Origin: Gigaspora margarita
Taxonomy: Eukaryota; Glomeromycota; Glomeromycetes; Diversisporales; Gigasporaceae
NCBI GenBank assembly: GCA_009809945.1
Contig: WTPW01000624.1
Span: 204,504-268,503, forward strand
DNA length: 64,000 nucleotides
Direction of reading: 5' to 3'
The notes under the pieces are model-generated. The model worked only from the letters and a program-made list of their open reading frames with translations, had not been told where the DNA came from and did no database searches. Positions 11,640 to 23,573 of this stretch are shown here, piece after piece (the stretch's first letter is position 1; every line of letters starts with the position of its first letter). The position numbers and the translations under genes were made by a program.

Positions 11640-12032
11640 TAGCAATTTTTAAATGCATACCAGGTTGGTAGCATATTAATCAATTACAATGATCACATTT
11701 ATTCAGTATATCATTTAAGATATAAAAGAAATACACTACTATAAATTTTAAATTTTTCGTAATGTACAGAGTTTATTATAACAGTAATTTTGAATATATA
11801 GTTAACAAAGCTTAAAAATTTAGCTTTAATTTGGAACACTTCTATTTATTTAAGATTTATTACCAAACTTTCAATGTGTATTCATTAAGAACTTATTATT
11901 CTGGTTATAAAAATTATAATTCATAAATTTATAAAAGAGTTTGAATATTTCTTTGATTAATGCGCCACCAATCTAACACACATTCAAAGAATTGCTTGAA
12001 GTAAATATTCATATAAAATTATGTTTTAGACA

Positions 12033-12212
12033 GAGTTGGCAATGGAGCCAATAGAGCTCAATGGTTGTGCGAATGGAGCTCAAAAAACTAGTATCCATTA
12101 GCTCCATTCAAAGCTCTATTGGTTCCATTCACAGCTTTATTGGGCTCTACTGGCTCCATTCAGAGCGCTATTGGCTATATTCACAGCTCTATTGAGCTCC
12201 ATTGGCAACCTT
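12033..12212. repeat. palindromic repeat built of GGAGCCAATAGAGCTC units
   Basis: The ends GAGTTGGCAATGGAGC and GGTTGCCAATGGAGC (complement) are inverted. Between them, alternating forward and reverse units of about 16-20 bp (AGAGCTC / CATTGGCTC) are repeated six or more times, so the strand can fold into many hairpins. Probably a MITE. Confidence 0.55.
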
Positions 12213-12215
12213 GAC

Positions 12216-13085
12216 TTTAGGACTTGAAGTTACACTTAATAAGAATTAGCCCACTAATGCTAAATATATTTTTTTTATAATTAAAAATTAAAAACTGGGC
12301 AAGCATGCTATCTTTGACTTTATATGATCTAAAGCTAAAAATTGCAACTTTAGGCTTTGAAATTAGCCCTTTAAAATTGGCATTAGATATTCCTTGCATA
12401 TATTAGTTAGCAATTTTAATTGAGAAGTCACAACTTTATACAGGTTAACTTCGGGTATGACTATATTATATTGATATGAGTTGAGAAAATAAAAGTATTG
12501 GGCTTTCAATTTATCAAATTTAGCCCTTAATGATATGTTATATATTGTTATCCTATATCCACTTCTTTAAAGATAGTAGGTAACTAGAGCGACCTTAGAC
12601 AGTTATCACTTTGTGTAACCTCACTTGTTACTGTGATTTAACTAAGTCGAAAGGCATTTTTCAAGAAAACTTAACAAAGAAGATTTATGGTAATTTGCAA
12701 TTATGAAAGAGGCAACAATTAAAAGTATATGAAGATACTAGTCACTGTTTAATTTGTGTAGTAAATAAATGTTTTATTTATTGAAAGAGTATGAAGACTC
12801 GATGTTGAACTTGAGGTCCACATCAGCTACTTTTATACATTTTTGTTTTTCACAAATGTAACAGGCTATATCTATTACATGTGCAATAAATGCTATATCT
12901 ACTACTAATAAAATATATAGTATAAATAGTATAAATGTAATATATGAAATAAATAACATATGTGTTATAAATAAAATATAGAGTATATATGCTATAAATA
13001 TGACATGTTTTATAAATGCCATATATGCACTTTGGCGCGCAGTAGATCTCCTAGCCAATCAAATTGTAGATCCTATACTTGATTG
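12216..13085. other. AT-rich DNA with degenerate TATAAATG-type repeats
   Basis: Most of it is featureless. At about 12880-13030 imperfect units such as TATAAATG and TATATGCTA repeat irregularly, giving a hydrophobic minus-strand frame that looks like low-complexity translation and not a gene. Confidence 0.5.
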
Positions 13086-13215
13086 TTCATTGGTTCCGAT
13101 CTTGGCAACCAGTGGCCATACAGAGATGAACTATAGCTCATTCGAACCGTCTCGTCGAGCTGAGTCGAATGGTGGTTGTTTCAACGAATTCTGATGATTG
13201 GATCAAGAGTTACGC
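13086..13215. repeat. palindromic CGTCTC-core repeat
   Basis: The core CATTCGAACCGTCTCGTCGA followed by a TCGAATGG arm matches the design of the hairpins at 1008-1048 and 1195-1235. A GATTGGATCAAG flank resembles the GGATCAAG / GTGATCCA flanks there. Function unknown. Confidence 0.45.
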
Positions 13216-13429
13216 CCGTTTTTGTGTATTTTCATAGGTTAACAATATATAGTTTTTATAAGCGAAATCTAATAAATAATGAATAGTAAATTCGAAAGCC
13301 TAAAGTTTCTTTTTTTTTGGTCACTCCAATATTTAAACAATGGCTGGTTAGTAAATTATAATTTAAATTATGAAATTTTTTTTATAATGATTAATTATTT
13401 AGATTATATTTTTAAGAATTAAATAAAAA

Positions 13430-15400
13430 TGAAAAAGTCCCATCTTGTATATTTGCTTCGCTTGTTGAACCTTATCATCACACAAAACAATTAGTTGAGT
13501 ATGTAACTAAAAAAAGACAATGAATTCAAAATGCATTTACTGACCTTATTAAAAGTCGAATTCAATTATTTAGTTCTTTTTTTCCTGAATTAAATAATCT
13601 TCAAAATGAATTAGAAAAGTTTATAATCTGTGAAACTCACTATAATCAAATTGTAGCGAAGGATAATTATTTAAATTACTTAAATGGTAGATTATCAGAA
13701 TATCCTCGAAAAAGAAGTCATAGTTACAAAAATTTATCAAATAATAACTCTATTTTAAATGAAATTCAAATAGAGTTACCAACAAAAGTTGATATTGGAA
13801 TTCAAGTAACAATAGATAGCAATCATGACCTTTCAATTCAAGTAGATGCATTAAAGAATTCTTTAGATAATCTTATAACTGATCACGCAGAGCAATTATA
13901 AGCTATTCAAATTAAAAATGATAAAATTCATGAGCTAAAATATGAATGTGAATCTTTTAAAAAACAAATTGCTGATCTTAATATTAAGTTAAAAGGTTTA
14001 AATTCATGCCAAAGACGAGTTGAAATATTATTAAATGAGAAAAATAATTTAGAAAATGAAATTATATATTTAAAACAATGGAATGAGTAATATAATACTC
14101 AACCAAAACACATAGCAGAAATTGCTAAAATTGCTGTATTAGAACGGAACCTTCTATATGATGATATTATTTCTTTAATTAGTAATCATGATCAGTTTTC
14201 CTTAACAAATTTATTAGCATATAATCTATCCAATTGGCTTAAATATCACAATCCTGTAGTAGTAAAATTTATTGAAGTACTTACAGATAATAATAATGAA
14301 CAAATATATCAAAATAAAATTTTTAAATAAACAGTTGCTATAGATGCAATTTACAAGTCATGATATAGTAAATATGTTTCTAAAATAAACCTTGCTGCAT
14401 TAGCAATTAAATATTCAGTTGCTCGATCAAAACTTATAATTGATATAGATAATCATATTGCTAGTGGGGGAGGTTATACAAAGTTTATAAATTGGATTGA
14501 AAGTTTAGCGGTTGAATCTAAACCTTTGCCTGATGGATTTTTAATTTTGGCCTTTGATAATGGACAAAAAGGCCAAAAAAATTATTTAGACCATGGGTAC
14601 AATACAGTTACATATCATACTGTAACTAGTTTTATAGCTTTTAATTTTGATCCAAATGATAATAGCTAATTAGAAATTAATCCATAGAATGATTCACTTA
14701 ACGAAAATGACATTATACAATTATTTTATTTAAATAATAATAAGAAAAAAGAACTTGAAAGTGAACTTTATAATTTTATTAATGAAATAATAAATAATTT
14801 AAACCTTGAAAAATATCAAGAGACGAATGAAATTGACCAATTTGTTGAAAAGTAAAATAATCTAATGAATAAAGTAAAAAATGTTTAAAATGTCATAAGA
14901 CATAAATTGATAATAAAAAGCAAAATTACCCTAACTGCAATGCTAAATTGCCAACACTTACTTCAATAAATCAAATGTCATCGCTTCAACAATCATTATC
15001 ATCTAAAAACAGTAATAAAATGGTAGCATTTAAACCTTATGAGCCATGAAATTCTAATAATAAATTACAAGAATCAAAAGTTAGCAAAATACTAGCAAAA
15101 TTAACAAATCAAAAAGCAAAAATTCTTGAATTATATGTTCCTGATCCAATCCCTGTTAATTCTAATTTCTTAGCAAATGTTCGAAAAGTTTTAGAACATA
15201 TTGAAATAATTGCTAGAATAAAGTCTGAAAAGCGTAAATAGATACCTGTTGTATATGATAGTGTACCATATAATCAAGCTTTAAAGTTAAAAAAAGACTT
15301 TCCATGGTTAATTTTACTTTCGGGTGCCCTATATAAAGAAATGAATATGCTTAAAGCATTTGGCAAACTAAATTGGTATAAATAGTTTTAAATAATATTA
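13430..15400 (+). pseudogene. decayed gene of unknown, probably multicopy family (5' part)
   Basis: A long open phase runs from about 13440 to 14880 and is broken by scattered stops (TGA near 13530, TAA near 13900, several later) and at least one frame change near 14880. Early residues are heptad-like and rich in Leu, Asn and Lys, suggesting a coiled coil (about 13560-14080). A conserved-looking block follows at about 14340-14650: an IDAIYKS / SKYVSKINLAALAIKYS segment, IDIDNHI, and GFLILAFDNGQKGQ. The start is unclear. A Cys pair reading KCLKCHK-like appears near 14885. I do not recognise a function. The layout resembles hypothetical multicopy genes of arbuscular mycorrhizal fungi. Recognition is from memory only. 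Confidence 0.5.
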
Positions 15401-15439
15401 ATATAATAAATTCTACTTATATTTAATTTTTTTGATTAA

Positions 15440-16130
15440 AGAGAAATAGATATAAAAATATTCACTTGGTGCCAAGATTATTGAACAGATAACCAACTAG
15501 AGTTTTTTCGAAAATGTATTGATCACTACAAGTCATAGGACTCAATATATAATATATATCATTACTCTATGGCATCAGAGTTAATTTGGCCATATATATT
15601 AAGTCATAACAATCCAACTCCTAGTAGATATTTTGAATGGGCCAAAAGTCAAACTGATAATATCTATAAATTAAAATTTGAACAGGTTAAAACTTTATTT
15701 ATTTTGACTTATTGTATAAAGAAATTAAAATATAATGAAAAAAAATGCAACTGTAACAGATTTTTACTTATCTTCAAGCTGTTGTTGACTTTCGTACTGG
15801 AGTTAGAACAAATCGATCTTTATTGCGAAATGCTACTAGATGCCAATTTGCACTAATATGGTCAGCTAGGTGACATCCTATTTATAAGTTATTAGAAATA
15901 TTGTATGAAGAAAATTTACTATTATTAAAGCCTCATATTTATGAAGCTGTTGAAAATTCTTCGGTAGCAGCTTACTCTGGACTTAATAATTAATATCAAG
16001 GTCTTGATGCCGTGGTAGAAGAAATTAATAAGGCATTAAAGTCTCTAATTCCTCCAGTACCAACATAATGCTACTGGGAAATTGCTGCAAGAAATTATAC
16101 AAATTTTACTGAAATAATTTAATAAATATT
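15440..16130 (+). pseudogene. 3' part of the same decayed gene
   Basis: After a gap the coding-like reading resumes with a TWCQDYWTDNQLEFF segment at about 15460. It passes through a 95-codon frame at 15569-15856, then shifts frame into VDFRTGVRTNRSLLRNATRC and GLDAVVEEINKALKSLIPPVP (about 15785-16070), ending near 16125. The composition and order make it likely to be the C-terminal half of the gene at 13430. Frameshifts and TAA/TAG codons make it non-functional. Alternative: a separate gene fragment. Confidence 0.45.
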
Positions 16131-16139
16131 TATATTACT

Positions 16140-16420
16140 TCAACCCATTTAATTTTAATCTGACTTTTCTAATTTAATTGGATTATTTAGTTTAAGAATT
16201 TAATCTATTAATTATATATTCTTAAGCTAAATAATCTATTTAAATATTTAATAAGTAGTCAAGAAAAATCAGATTTTGAATTAAGCAGATTCTAATTAGC
16301 ATTAAATTAATTTTAAAAAATTTAGTTACATACCAACCTGTTTAATATTATTGGATATGAAGACAATAAAAATTCAGGACCATGAACTTGACCTGATTTT
16401 CATGTAGAGCAACAACACTT
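16140..16420. other. AT-rich spacer
   Basis: It contains a short imperfect inverted repeat around TTTAGTTTAAGAATTTAATC / TTCTTAAGCTAAATAATC at about 16185-16245. Nothing else seen. Confidence 0.4.
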
Positions 16421-16430
16421 TCATATATAT

Positions 16431-16787
16431 TTGAGAAAGAAACAGTTTCTAAACCCTAAAAAAATTAATAAGACAATGACTAATTTAGATGGTAATATTA
16501 ACTTGAGTAATGAAATGAAATCATTTAGCATGCTTGCACAAGAAAAAAGACAAATATTTATTAGAAAGACCTTACTGCAACAAACAGATACTAATATTTT
16601 GTGCTCAGTTCTAGTAACAGAGCAAAAAGCTAATGCATTGAAAATTGAAAATACAATGAAAAAAGAAGAACTCATTGCAATTATCAATTCAGTGCTTGTC
16701 TTATTTCCTGAGTCACAACATGCAAAATATGCTAATCTAAAAAATAAACCAAAAGGTATACTACTAACAGTTTTACAGGAAATATGA
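16431..16787 (+). CDS. hypothetical ORF, 118 codons
   Basis: The frame starts MRKKQFLNPKKINK and is lysine-rich and probably soluble. It includes EELIAIINSVLVLFPESQHAKY. It ends in TGA at 16785-16787, but the same frame stays open for about 28 more codons (DLNNAEEIVDKKN...) to about 16870, so the stop may be a mutated sense codon. The opposite strand of the same interval is also open, so coding status is uncertain. It lies just downstream of the decayed gene at 13430-16130 and could be a further fragment of a repeat. No domain recognised. Confidence 0.3.
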   Translation: MRKKQFLNPKKINKTMTNLDGNINLSNEMKSFSMLAQEKRQIFIRKTLLQQTDTNILCSVLVTEQKANALKIENTMKKEELIAIINSVLVLFPESQHAKYANLKNKPKGILLTVLQEI

Positions 16788-16874
16788 GATTTAAATAATG
16801 CTGAAGAAATTGTAGATAAAAAAAATATAATTAGTGGGTTGGCTAGTAAAGAAATAGAAGAAAGAATTTAATAA

Positions 16875-17755
16875 ATCATATATATAGTTCTAAGTAATAA
16901 ATTCTATTACCTTACTACTGTTATACCAATTTTAATCATATCTATATGGTTGATAAAATGTTTAAAATTTTTTTTCTTTTAAATTATTATTAAGCAATGC
17001 TAGTAAGACACCAAATAATTTTATTAGTACTGCTTAATTAGTCGTTATAAAAAATTAACTGCAAAGATTAAAATAACTTAGCTGATTCTGCAAATTCCAT
17101 AATTAAAATCCTATTAACGGCGAATAGATATAATAATTTGAAATATGAGATAATTTACTAGTTGAGATTGGGAATCTTATTTTTAATTCTGCTCATTGAA
17201 CTTTATTTATAGTTTTATATATAGGAAACATTATCGCTTAAAAACTATAATCTTACTACAATTCACATAGCATCATTTTTTTTACTAAATTCTAACACTT
17301 CTTTCTTAATTCTTTTTATAGTACTGAGCTAACTGCTAAAATTAAAATGGTTTGACTAATAAGCAAATTTAACAGTTAAACAAAGTTTAACATGAACAAA
17401 GCATAATAAAAAGCAAAACTAATGCCTGAACAAACCTTAAAAGGTTACCTAACTACCTGTTTTATGAACACATAGAACTTAGACCAGTACGTGGATTTAA
17501 CTATAATTTTGGTAGATTCTAAATCTTTAGAACTTGAAATACTATCTCGAAAGTACATTTTTGTAGATTAAAATTTGTCTTTTGAGAAAAGTTATGTGGA
17601 TTTAGATTAAAATTTTGTAAAAATAGCCAATCAAAATTAGGTTTATGGATGATCAATGATTTTTTAAGTTCTAGAACAAATCTGTGATACCAAACCAAAT
17701 TTGGAAAAATCTCAGACTACATTATAGAAGTGTGAATGGTTTTAGGTAAAACTTT
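16875..17755. other. AT-rich DNA, no gene seen
   Basis: No ORF, TIR pair or tandem repeat stood out. It abuts the truncated 3' side of LINE copy B. Confidence 0.5.
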
Positions 17756-17759
17756 CAAT

Positions 17760-20300
17760 AGGATTACACCTTTGTATCCAGTATGTTCATTGTATATTTG
17801 TGTAATGTCATAATATATCCTCCATAAAAGAGGAGATATTGGTTCCTCTGGTCAATTCTGTCTTCCACAGCGTATGGGGTTGTTAAACTGAAGTCAGTGA
17901 TAATACGATTGGTGCGGTAGGTAAGTATATATATTAGTAAGTTGATTAAAGGTCTAAGGATTCTAATTCATTCTAGGGCCTTTATGAGCATCAGAGTATG
18001 GATGGAGTCGAATGCCTTGAACATGTCCTGTAAGAGCAGCTAGAGTTCTTTTTTGTTAGAGTTTGCATGTTCTATTATCGAGGTTAATTCTGATATTGGT
18101 CGCAGTATGGATTGGAAAGGAAGAGCTATGTGATTTTTAGATGAGAGGATTTGGTATCAAAAAAGTATGTCTAAGAGTCTGTTTGTTAATAATTTAGTGA
18201 AGAGTTTGCGTGTGTGATCAATTAAAGTTATGGGTCATATATTATTAAGATTATGATCATATCTTTCTTTTTTTGGTATGACCCATATGTTTGCAGCCAA
18301 CCATTGTTTTGGAACCTGTTCTAAGCATAAGCAAGCATTGAATAATTGTAGAAGGTTGTTTAATGAGAGTGAGCGGATGTGTTGTATTATTTCATTAGAA
18401 ATGCTGTTTGGGTATACATGTTGGCAAAATCCCAAATTACTATAGTTTGGGACTTGTCCGCACCCAAATCCCAAATACATCCCAAATTAATTTCTCAAAA
18501 ACTTTATTAATAATCTTTGTTTAAACAAATAGTAGATATTTTTATTGTTATAGATAATATATTTGCAAAATTTTAAGACTACTTTTTTAATTTAATTTTT
18601 TGCAAATAGCAATTGTTTTTTTTGAATTTGGGATTTGTCCGTGTTTTGCTAGCAAGTATATGTTTGGGCCAGTTGCCTTTTTTGTAGGGGCTTCGTTAAT
18701 TATTGTAGTCAATTCTTTTAATGTAAACAGTTTGAGTAATAGTTTATATGTGGTGGGCGTATATTATTTAGAGGGGCATAATATAGTTCTCATTCTTTTC
18801 AGTATATCTTGCCTGTGGGGTTCGCTTTTGTCCAATTCCTAAAATGGTTGCTTACTGCTTCTTTTATTTGGTTTTGGTCCATGATAACATTGTCAGCTGT
18901 GATAACCTTATTAAAGCTTATTTTATCTTGATCTCTTTTGAGAATTCTGTTTATCATTCGATGTATATTGTTTTTAAAATCTGCATATCTGCGGTTTGTG
19001 TAGTATTTAATTCTATCCGCTTGTGCTTGATTTCGTTCTATATTCCGGCTATTCCATATTGTTGTTTTGATGTCTTTAATCATTTTTTGAATTCTCATGA
19101 AGTTTGAGTTAGGATTGTTGTTCGGGATTGAATAGTCCAATGCCATAGGCATTATAGAAACTCTGGCCAATTTTATTAGAGTAAGCACCCTATTAAATGA
19201 TCATTTATTTTTGAAATTGTATATTTTTTTGAGTTTGGAGGTTTAGAACAGAGGAAGGCATGTAGGCATTTGTTGATGTGTTTCAACGCATTATGGAGTT
19301 TCGTGGCTTTAAGAAAAAGTGCATGAAAAGGTCTAGATGCAATATGTGCAATTAGGATATGGGCATTTGCAGCTTGTTTTATTGTTGAAGACCAAATATG
19401 CTAGCTCTTATTAATTTGATCTAGGTTGTTGATTGTGGGTGGGAGTGGCATAGATATTAATAGAGATATTATGTTAGCTGTGAAGTCTTCTCATTTTTCT
19501 TTTGTCATTTTGTCATAACAGTAGATTTTTCATTTCTTTTTCTTGTTGCAGGGCACTTTTGGAGTGAAGTTTGTATGCCATGTGGTAGAGATTATCATGT
19601 GATCGCTATCAGATATACTCTGGGCATTGGTTAGTATTAGCTAGTCTAGATCAAGGAGTATCTTCGGAGATACCCAGATGTCATCGATTTGTGAGCTGGA
19701 TATATTGCTGTATCAGGTTGGGTCAGTGATTCCATAGAAGTCAAATAAGCTAGTGAGGTTGTTAATGCTTAAGTCTGTAAATAGCAGGAGTCTTCATTTA
19801 TGTCCTATATTGGTGTTTGCATTAAAATCTCCCATTACGATTATGTGCCAGTTTTTTATTTTAGCTTTATTTATTTATAGTAAGATTTGTCTTTGGGTTC
19901 AGGGTGATTCAATAGTAAATAAGCTAAAATTATGTGGGTTTTGTTTCTGGGGAAATAAAAGTCTATAAGATAGCGGTACCTGGTATATGTTAATATTGTG
20001 TATATAGGGTTGAATAGTATTGTGGACCAGTAGGGCAGTACCCAAACTAGTCTCTCTATTTTGTTCAGAGGCGGAAATGTAGTTTGAAGTGCATATTTTG
20101 TAATAATAGTTAGTTAATGCAGAGGAGCTAAATTCCTTTAATTTGGTTTCAGAGAGAGCTATAATTTGTATGTTCTGTTCTATGCAGTAGTCGATTCAGC
20201 AATGTAGTTTAGTAAGCTTATTAAGTCCACGTATATTATGAGTCGCAAGATTTATAAATTCTCTAATGTTGTGTTGTGTGTGTTTCTGACTAGTAGTCTG
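17760..20300 (-). pseudogene. LINE copy B endonuclease/reverse transcriptase
   Basis: The endonuclease domain begins near 20270 (LATHNIRGLNK). It continues with IIALSETKL, GDFNANTN (19810-19832), SQIDDIWVS and SDSDHMIIS, which are the expected DNase I-like catalytic boxes. A linker of about 129 codons lies at 18799-19188. The RT palm starts near 18420 (SISNEIIQHI) and includes a fingers region ending in WVIPKKERYDHN and motif A (KAFDSI at 18001-18021). In-frame stops include TGA in GHK-stop-RLLLF, DPT-stop-YSN and KEK-stop-EDF, where Trp would be expected in two or more cases. The 3' part with YMDD is absent. Confidence 0.7.
18424..18655. mobile_element. small insertion in LINE copy B RT
   Basis: About 230 bp of AT-rich DNA separates KATGPN-like coding sequence (near 18660) from SISNEII (near 18405). 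Its ends share inverted AAATCCCAAAT motifs with a TTGTCCG neighbour. Boundaries are approximate. Confidence 0.4.
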
Positions 20301-20319
20301 TTCAGGTGTGCCTAGTTGG

Positions 20320-22640
20320 TTTTGTCTATTTTAAGGAGTGCTCATGAGTTATTTCAGATTCTATTATTCGTTCCTCATTAGTGGTGTCTAGTGGTTCTAA
20401 CATGATAGTGTTAGTGTTGCTATTTTCACTAAAGAGGTCCCAACCAGAAGGTGGGAAGATGATATACTGAAGATGAATTCGGGGATTATTTCTACCAGAA
20501 AGGTTCTACGCAGGAAGTCTGTGGCTTCTAGGAATCTACTTATTTATCTATAGGGAATTTCCATTTGGATAGTAGGTTGCGTTGTTGAATTTGTTCATTC
20601 AGTTGTTCTACAGTTTTGGAAAAGCCGTTGTTATTTGTATTTGTTTCTTTATCTGGTATCTGAATCCAGTTATTGGGAATAGCTCAGAAGAAATAATGTT
20701 CTCGTAGGGCTTATGCAGCTATGACTAGTTCTTTTGAAGTAACTATTCAAAGAGTTAGATTGATTTTTGTTACCAATTCCGAGTCCATTAGGAGTTTCAG
20801 TTTGTTAGTATAATTGAAATTTATATATGCTTCCAGTAGCGGTTCTGGTAAAGAATAGTATCTAGGGATCACCTGTAAAAAGTGCAAATAGGTGTCCTTA
20901 TTTGTAATAGGGAAAGTGTATTGCATTTCTAGGGTAAGATTCTTCGGATCAACTGGTAACCATTTTTTACTAATGAGATAATCATTGGGAAGTCTTTCAA
21001 ATGCGTAGACTGTCCTCAATTTATTGACTTGATTTTTGAAGTAATCTGAGTTTCTGGGAAAGAAGGGGAATTGCCCTCTGAAGCAGGAGGTAAGTTCCTG
21101 TAGGGTTAGGAGAAGGGCTAGTTTATTGGGTAGCAATTCGATGTATGAATCTGGAAGTTTTGAGAATATGTGGTATTGCTACAATTGCTGTTTGTATTCG
21201 AACACTTTCTTGAGGCCGGCTCTTGTTCTAATTGGGAATAACTTTTAGGTTTCTTTATTTAACTATCCTGGGAGTTCCGGGAGTGGTTCACGCTGATCAG
21301 TGATATATGATTCAGGAAGTCGCTCAAACTTATAGAGTTGTCGCAGGTTAATTGCTACGGCTCGTACGTGTTTTCAGTTGGTAAGTGGAAGGTTAAATAG
21401 TAATATACTTTGAATTTGTTGGGAAATATTTTTTGGTTGATCTGGTAAGTCTATTAGAAACTTATTACAAGCGTCATTTGCTATTATACAGATAGTTTTA
21501 AAGTCTAGCGTGATCTTAATTTTAGCAAACCCAGTTATATAAAAGGTGTAACGAGCGATTTTATATGTGTCAATTGTAGTAAAATTTAAGTTGCTCCAAA
21601 AGTCTAGTGCCAGTTTTTTCCTTAGCATATCAGAGATTTGATTATTGTTTTCTTTATTGATTAAATGTGCGTTATGTCTCTTTTTATATTTTTTTATTGC
21701 ATCATTTAACAATATTTGGAATTCTAATTGGTGATGAGAGCATATGTCATGTCTTCTCGTAAAAGTGCAAAAAAACGCACGATCCTTATGTTGGAATTTT
21801 AGTTTTATTGCTTGTGGGATATGCTCTAGGGTCAGTCTGGTTTGCATTTTATGTTCGATCAAATTTCTCAAGTTGATTGGTTGTCGAATGCTATAATTAT
21901 TTTGTCTCATATCTAGTAGGTTGCATCAAATAGGTCTTCTTTAGTTTTGGCCAACCCAAGCCAGAATTGTCCAGTCTATTTATTGATTAGAGTAGTTAGT
22001 TCCAGATTCTGTTTATGGCGTGGGGTACTATCTCCTGTTAAAGTCTTGACTATAGGTTTTTGGAGCAAGTGCGTCATCTAGTATAGTATCAGTCGAGAGT
22101 GTATCAGTTTGCGGGTTGAGGACCATTGTGATATTTTCATTTCAGACAACTGTCGGGGTCAGATTATTATTGTTGAAAGGGGCCCATAGGTACTCAGGTC
22201 CTCATGTAAATTTTTGTCAGTTAGAACTAGTGGATTTTCTAAAAAGGGTATAGGTGCCAGGGCCTGGTTCGGGTTTATACCCAATTCATTTTGTTTTGTT
22301 GTTAAGCAGTAAGATGATATCATTTCTTGATTTTGGGGGCAAACTGGAATCACCACTTTTTGGTATATCTTCTACAGTGGGAAGGGGAGTGGTGGACACT
22401 ATTTCATGAGAGGGTTCTGCATTACAAGTTTTCTTTGTCTGGTGCTGAGTGTTTTGGTATTGGGGTCCAAAAGATCCGTTTCCATCTGGTCATCCATACT
22501 GTGGAACTTTTCTTTTTGTATACTTTGGTGGTTTGTTATTAACAAAGTTAGCAACAATTTTTCGAACAAGTTTGGTGTGCCAAAGGCTGATGTTTGGTCT
22601 TTTCCTAGTGATTGTGGTATAGGTCATTGGTAGGCTATCA
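20320..22640 (-). pseudogene. LINE copy B ORF1-like protein
   Basis: The reading starts near 22624 (MTYTTITRKR) and continues with interruptions to about 20330. The clearest open stretches are 21374-21910 (178 codons, basic, starting MRQNNYSIRQPIN) and 20747-21136 (129 codons). A motif like RLPxxYI recurs (KFERLPESYITD, SKLPDSYIELLP, FERLPNDYLISK), suggesting three tandem repeats of a roughly 70-90-residue unit. Stops between them replace residues that read naturally as Trp: TGA near 21380, TAG near 21270, TAA near 21247, TAG near 21183, TGA near 20746 and 20687. ORF1 proteins of LINEs usually bind RNA. That role is assumed here. Confidence 0.6.
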
Positions 22641-22840
22641 CTACTAGTGCTAGATTAATTAATTATTTATGATATAGGTTGCTGTATTAGGTTGTAACAA
22701 AACTTTCTTCTGTTTGTTTGTTTATTTTACAATTTGCAGTAATATACAGGGGAGAGTTTTTTTAATTTTTTATAAATATTAAAATTGATTATGTTATTGT
22801 TAAGATATATTTGTTTAAATTTAGTTAGAATCAAATAATT

Positions 22841-23055
22841 ACCATATCCTATTATGAATAAGCACCTATTTTTTAAAATTTTAAATTCAAATAACTTAAA
22901 AATTATCCAATTAAACTTAATAAAAATTTTTTTAATTTCAACTTTATAAATTTATAAAATTTAAATAAAAATTTTTATTAAGTCTGATAATATAGTTTTC
23001 AATGTTTGAGTTTAAAATTTTAAAAAAGGAAGTGCTTATTTATTATAAGATATAG
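22841..23055. mobile_element. MITE, CCATAT family, copy 1
   Basis: The left end CCATATCCTATTATGAATAA and the inverted right end CTATATCTTATAATAAATAA are flanked by TA (22839-22840, 23056-23057). The body is very like 38445-38665, including a conserved TTATAAAT...ATTTAAATAAA centre. Confidence 0.65.
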
Positions 23056-23399
23056 TATTTAATTTTTTTCTTAAATTTCTAGTACAATATTATAAGATTA
23101 TCTAGCCTATATCAATATTTGAGGCCTCTTTTGCATTTTACAAGACTTTAAAAGTCAAAGAACTTTTAAACATTGAGATTAACTGCATTATTATTAGAAA
23201 TTTATATTAATTTAAAAAAAAACCAATGTGGACTATAATGTATATTCATGATATATATAGTAAATTTTATTATAAATGCTCAATATAGATGTTTTATTAT
23301 TTATAGAAAGTATAGATAATCAGTTTTTATGATGTTTTTTTGCTATAAAAATTTTCAAATTGCTTCAAATCCTCAATAGAAAGTTATCTGGAGTCAGAT

Positions 23400-23573
23400 A
23401 GAACACTAAAATATATATAGAAAGGTTAGATTGATTATAAAATTACTAAAAATAAAAGATTTACAAAAAAACTCTCAAAAATATGCAAAAAATTTCTATA
23501 TAAAAAAGATCTGCATAAAACACCCAAAAATAAGCAAACTAATAACTAATCTATCTATATATTTTTGGGTTCT
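23400..23573. mobile_element. hAT-like MITE, AGRACC family, copy 3
   Basis: It has AGAACACTAAAATATATATAG and GGGTTCT ends and the same orientation and internal duplicated unit as 5562-5740. The flanking octamers match in 5 of 8 positions only, so this copy is older or its TSD has decayed. Confidence 0.6.

Larger units (their letters stand above)
17760..22640 (-). mobile_element. LINE copy B, two-ORF non-LTR retrotransposon, decayed
   Basis: It is read on the minus strand: ORF1-like region (about 22640-20320), then AP-endonuclease (about 20290-19200), linker, then RT (about 18660-17800). The RT is cut off before its YMDD box, so the 3' end is missing. It is of the same general family as copy A, which retains the missing part, but the overlap is too small to measure divergence. 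Many in-frame stops, with TGA most frequent, and an inserted element at about 18424-18655 show it is dead. Confidence 0.75.

Noticed and set aside
12774..13058. 94-codon hydrophobic minus-strand frame
   Set aside because: It translates a degenerate TATAAATG-type repeat. No start context or family.
18600..19107. + strand frames opposite LINE copy B
   Set aside because: They are antisense to the RT and linker region, with no domain.
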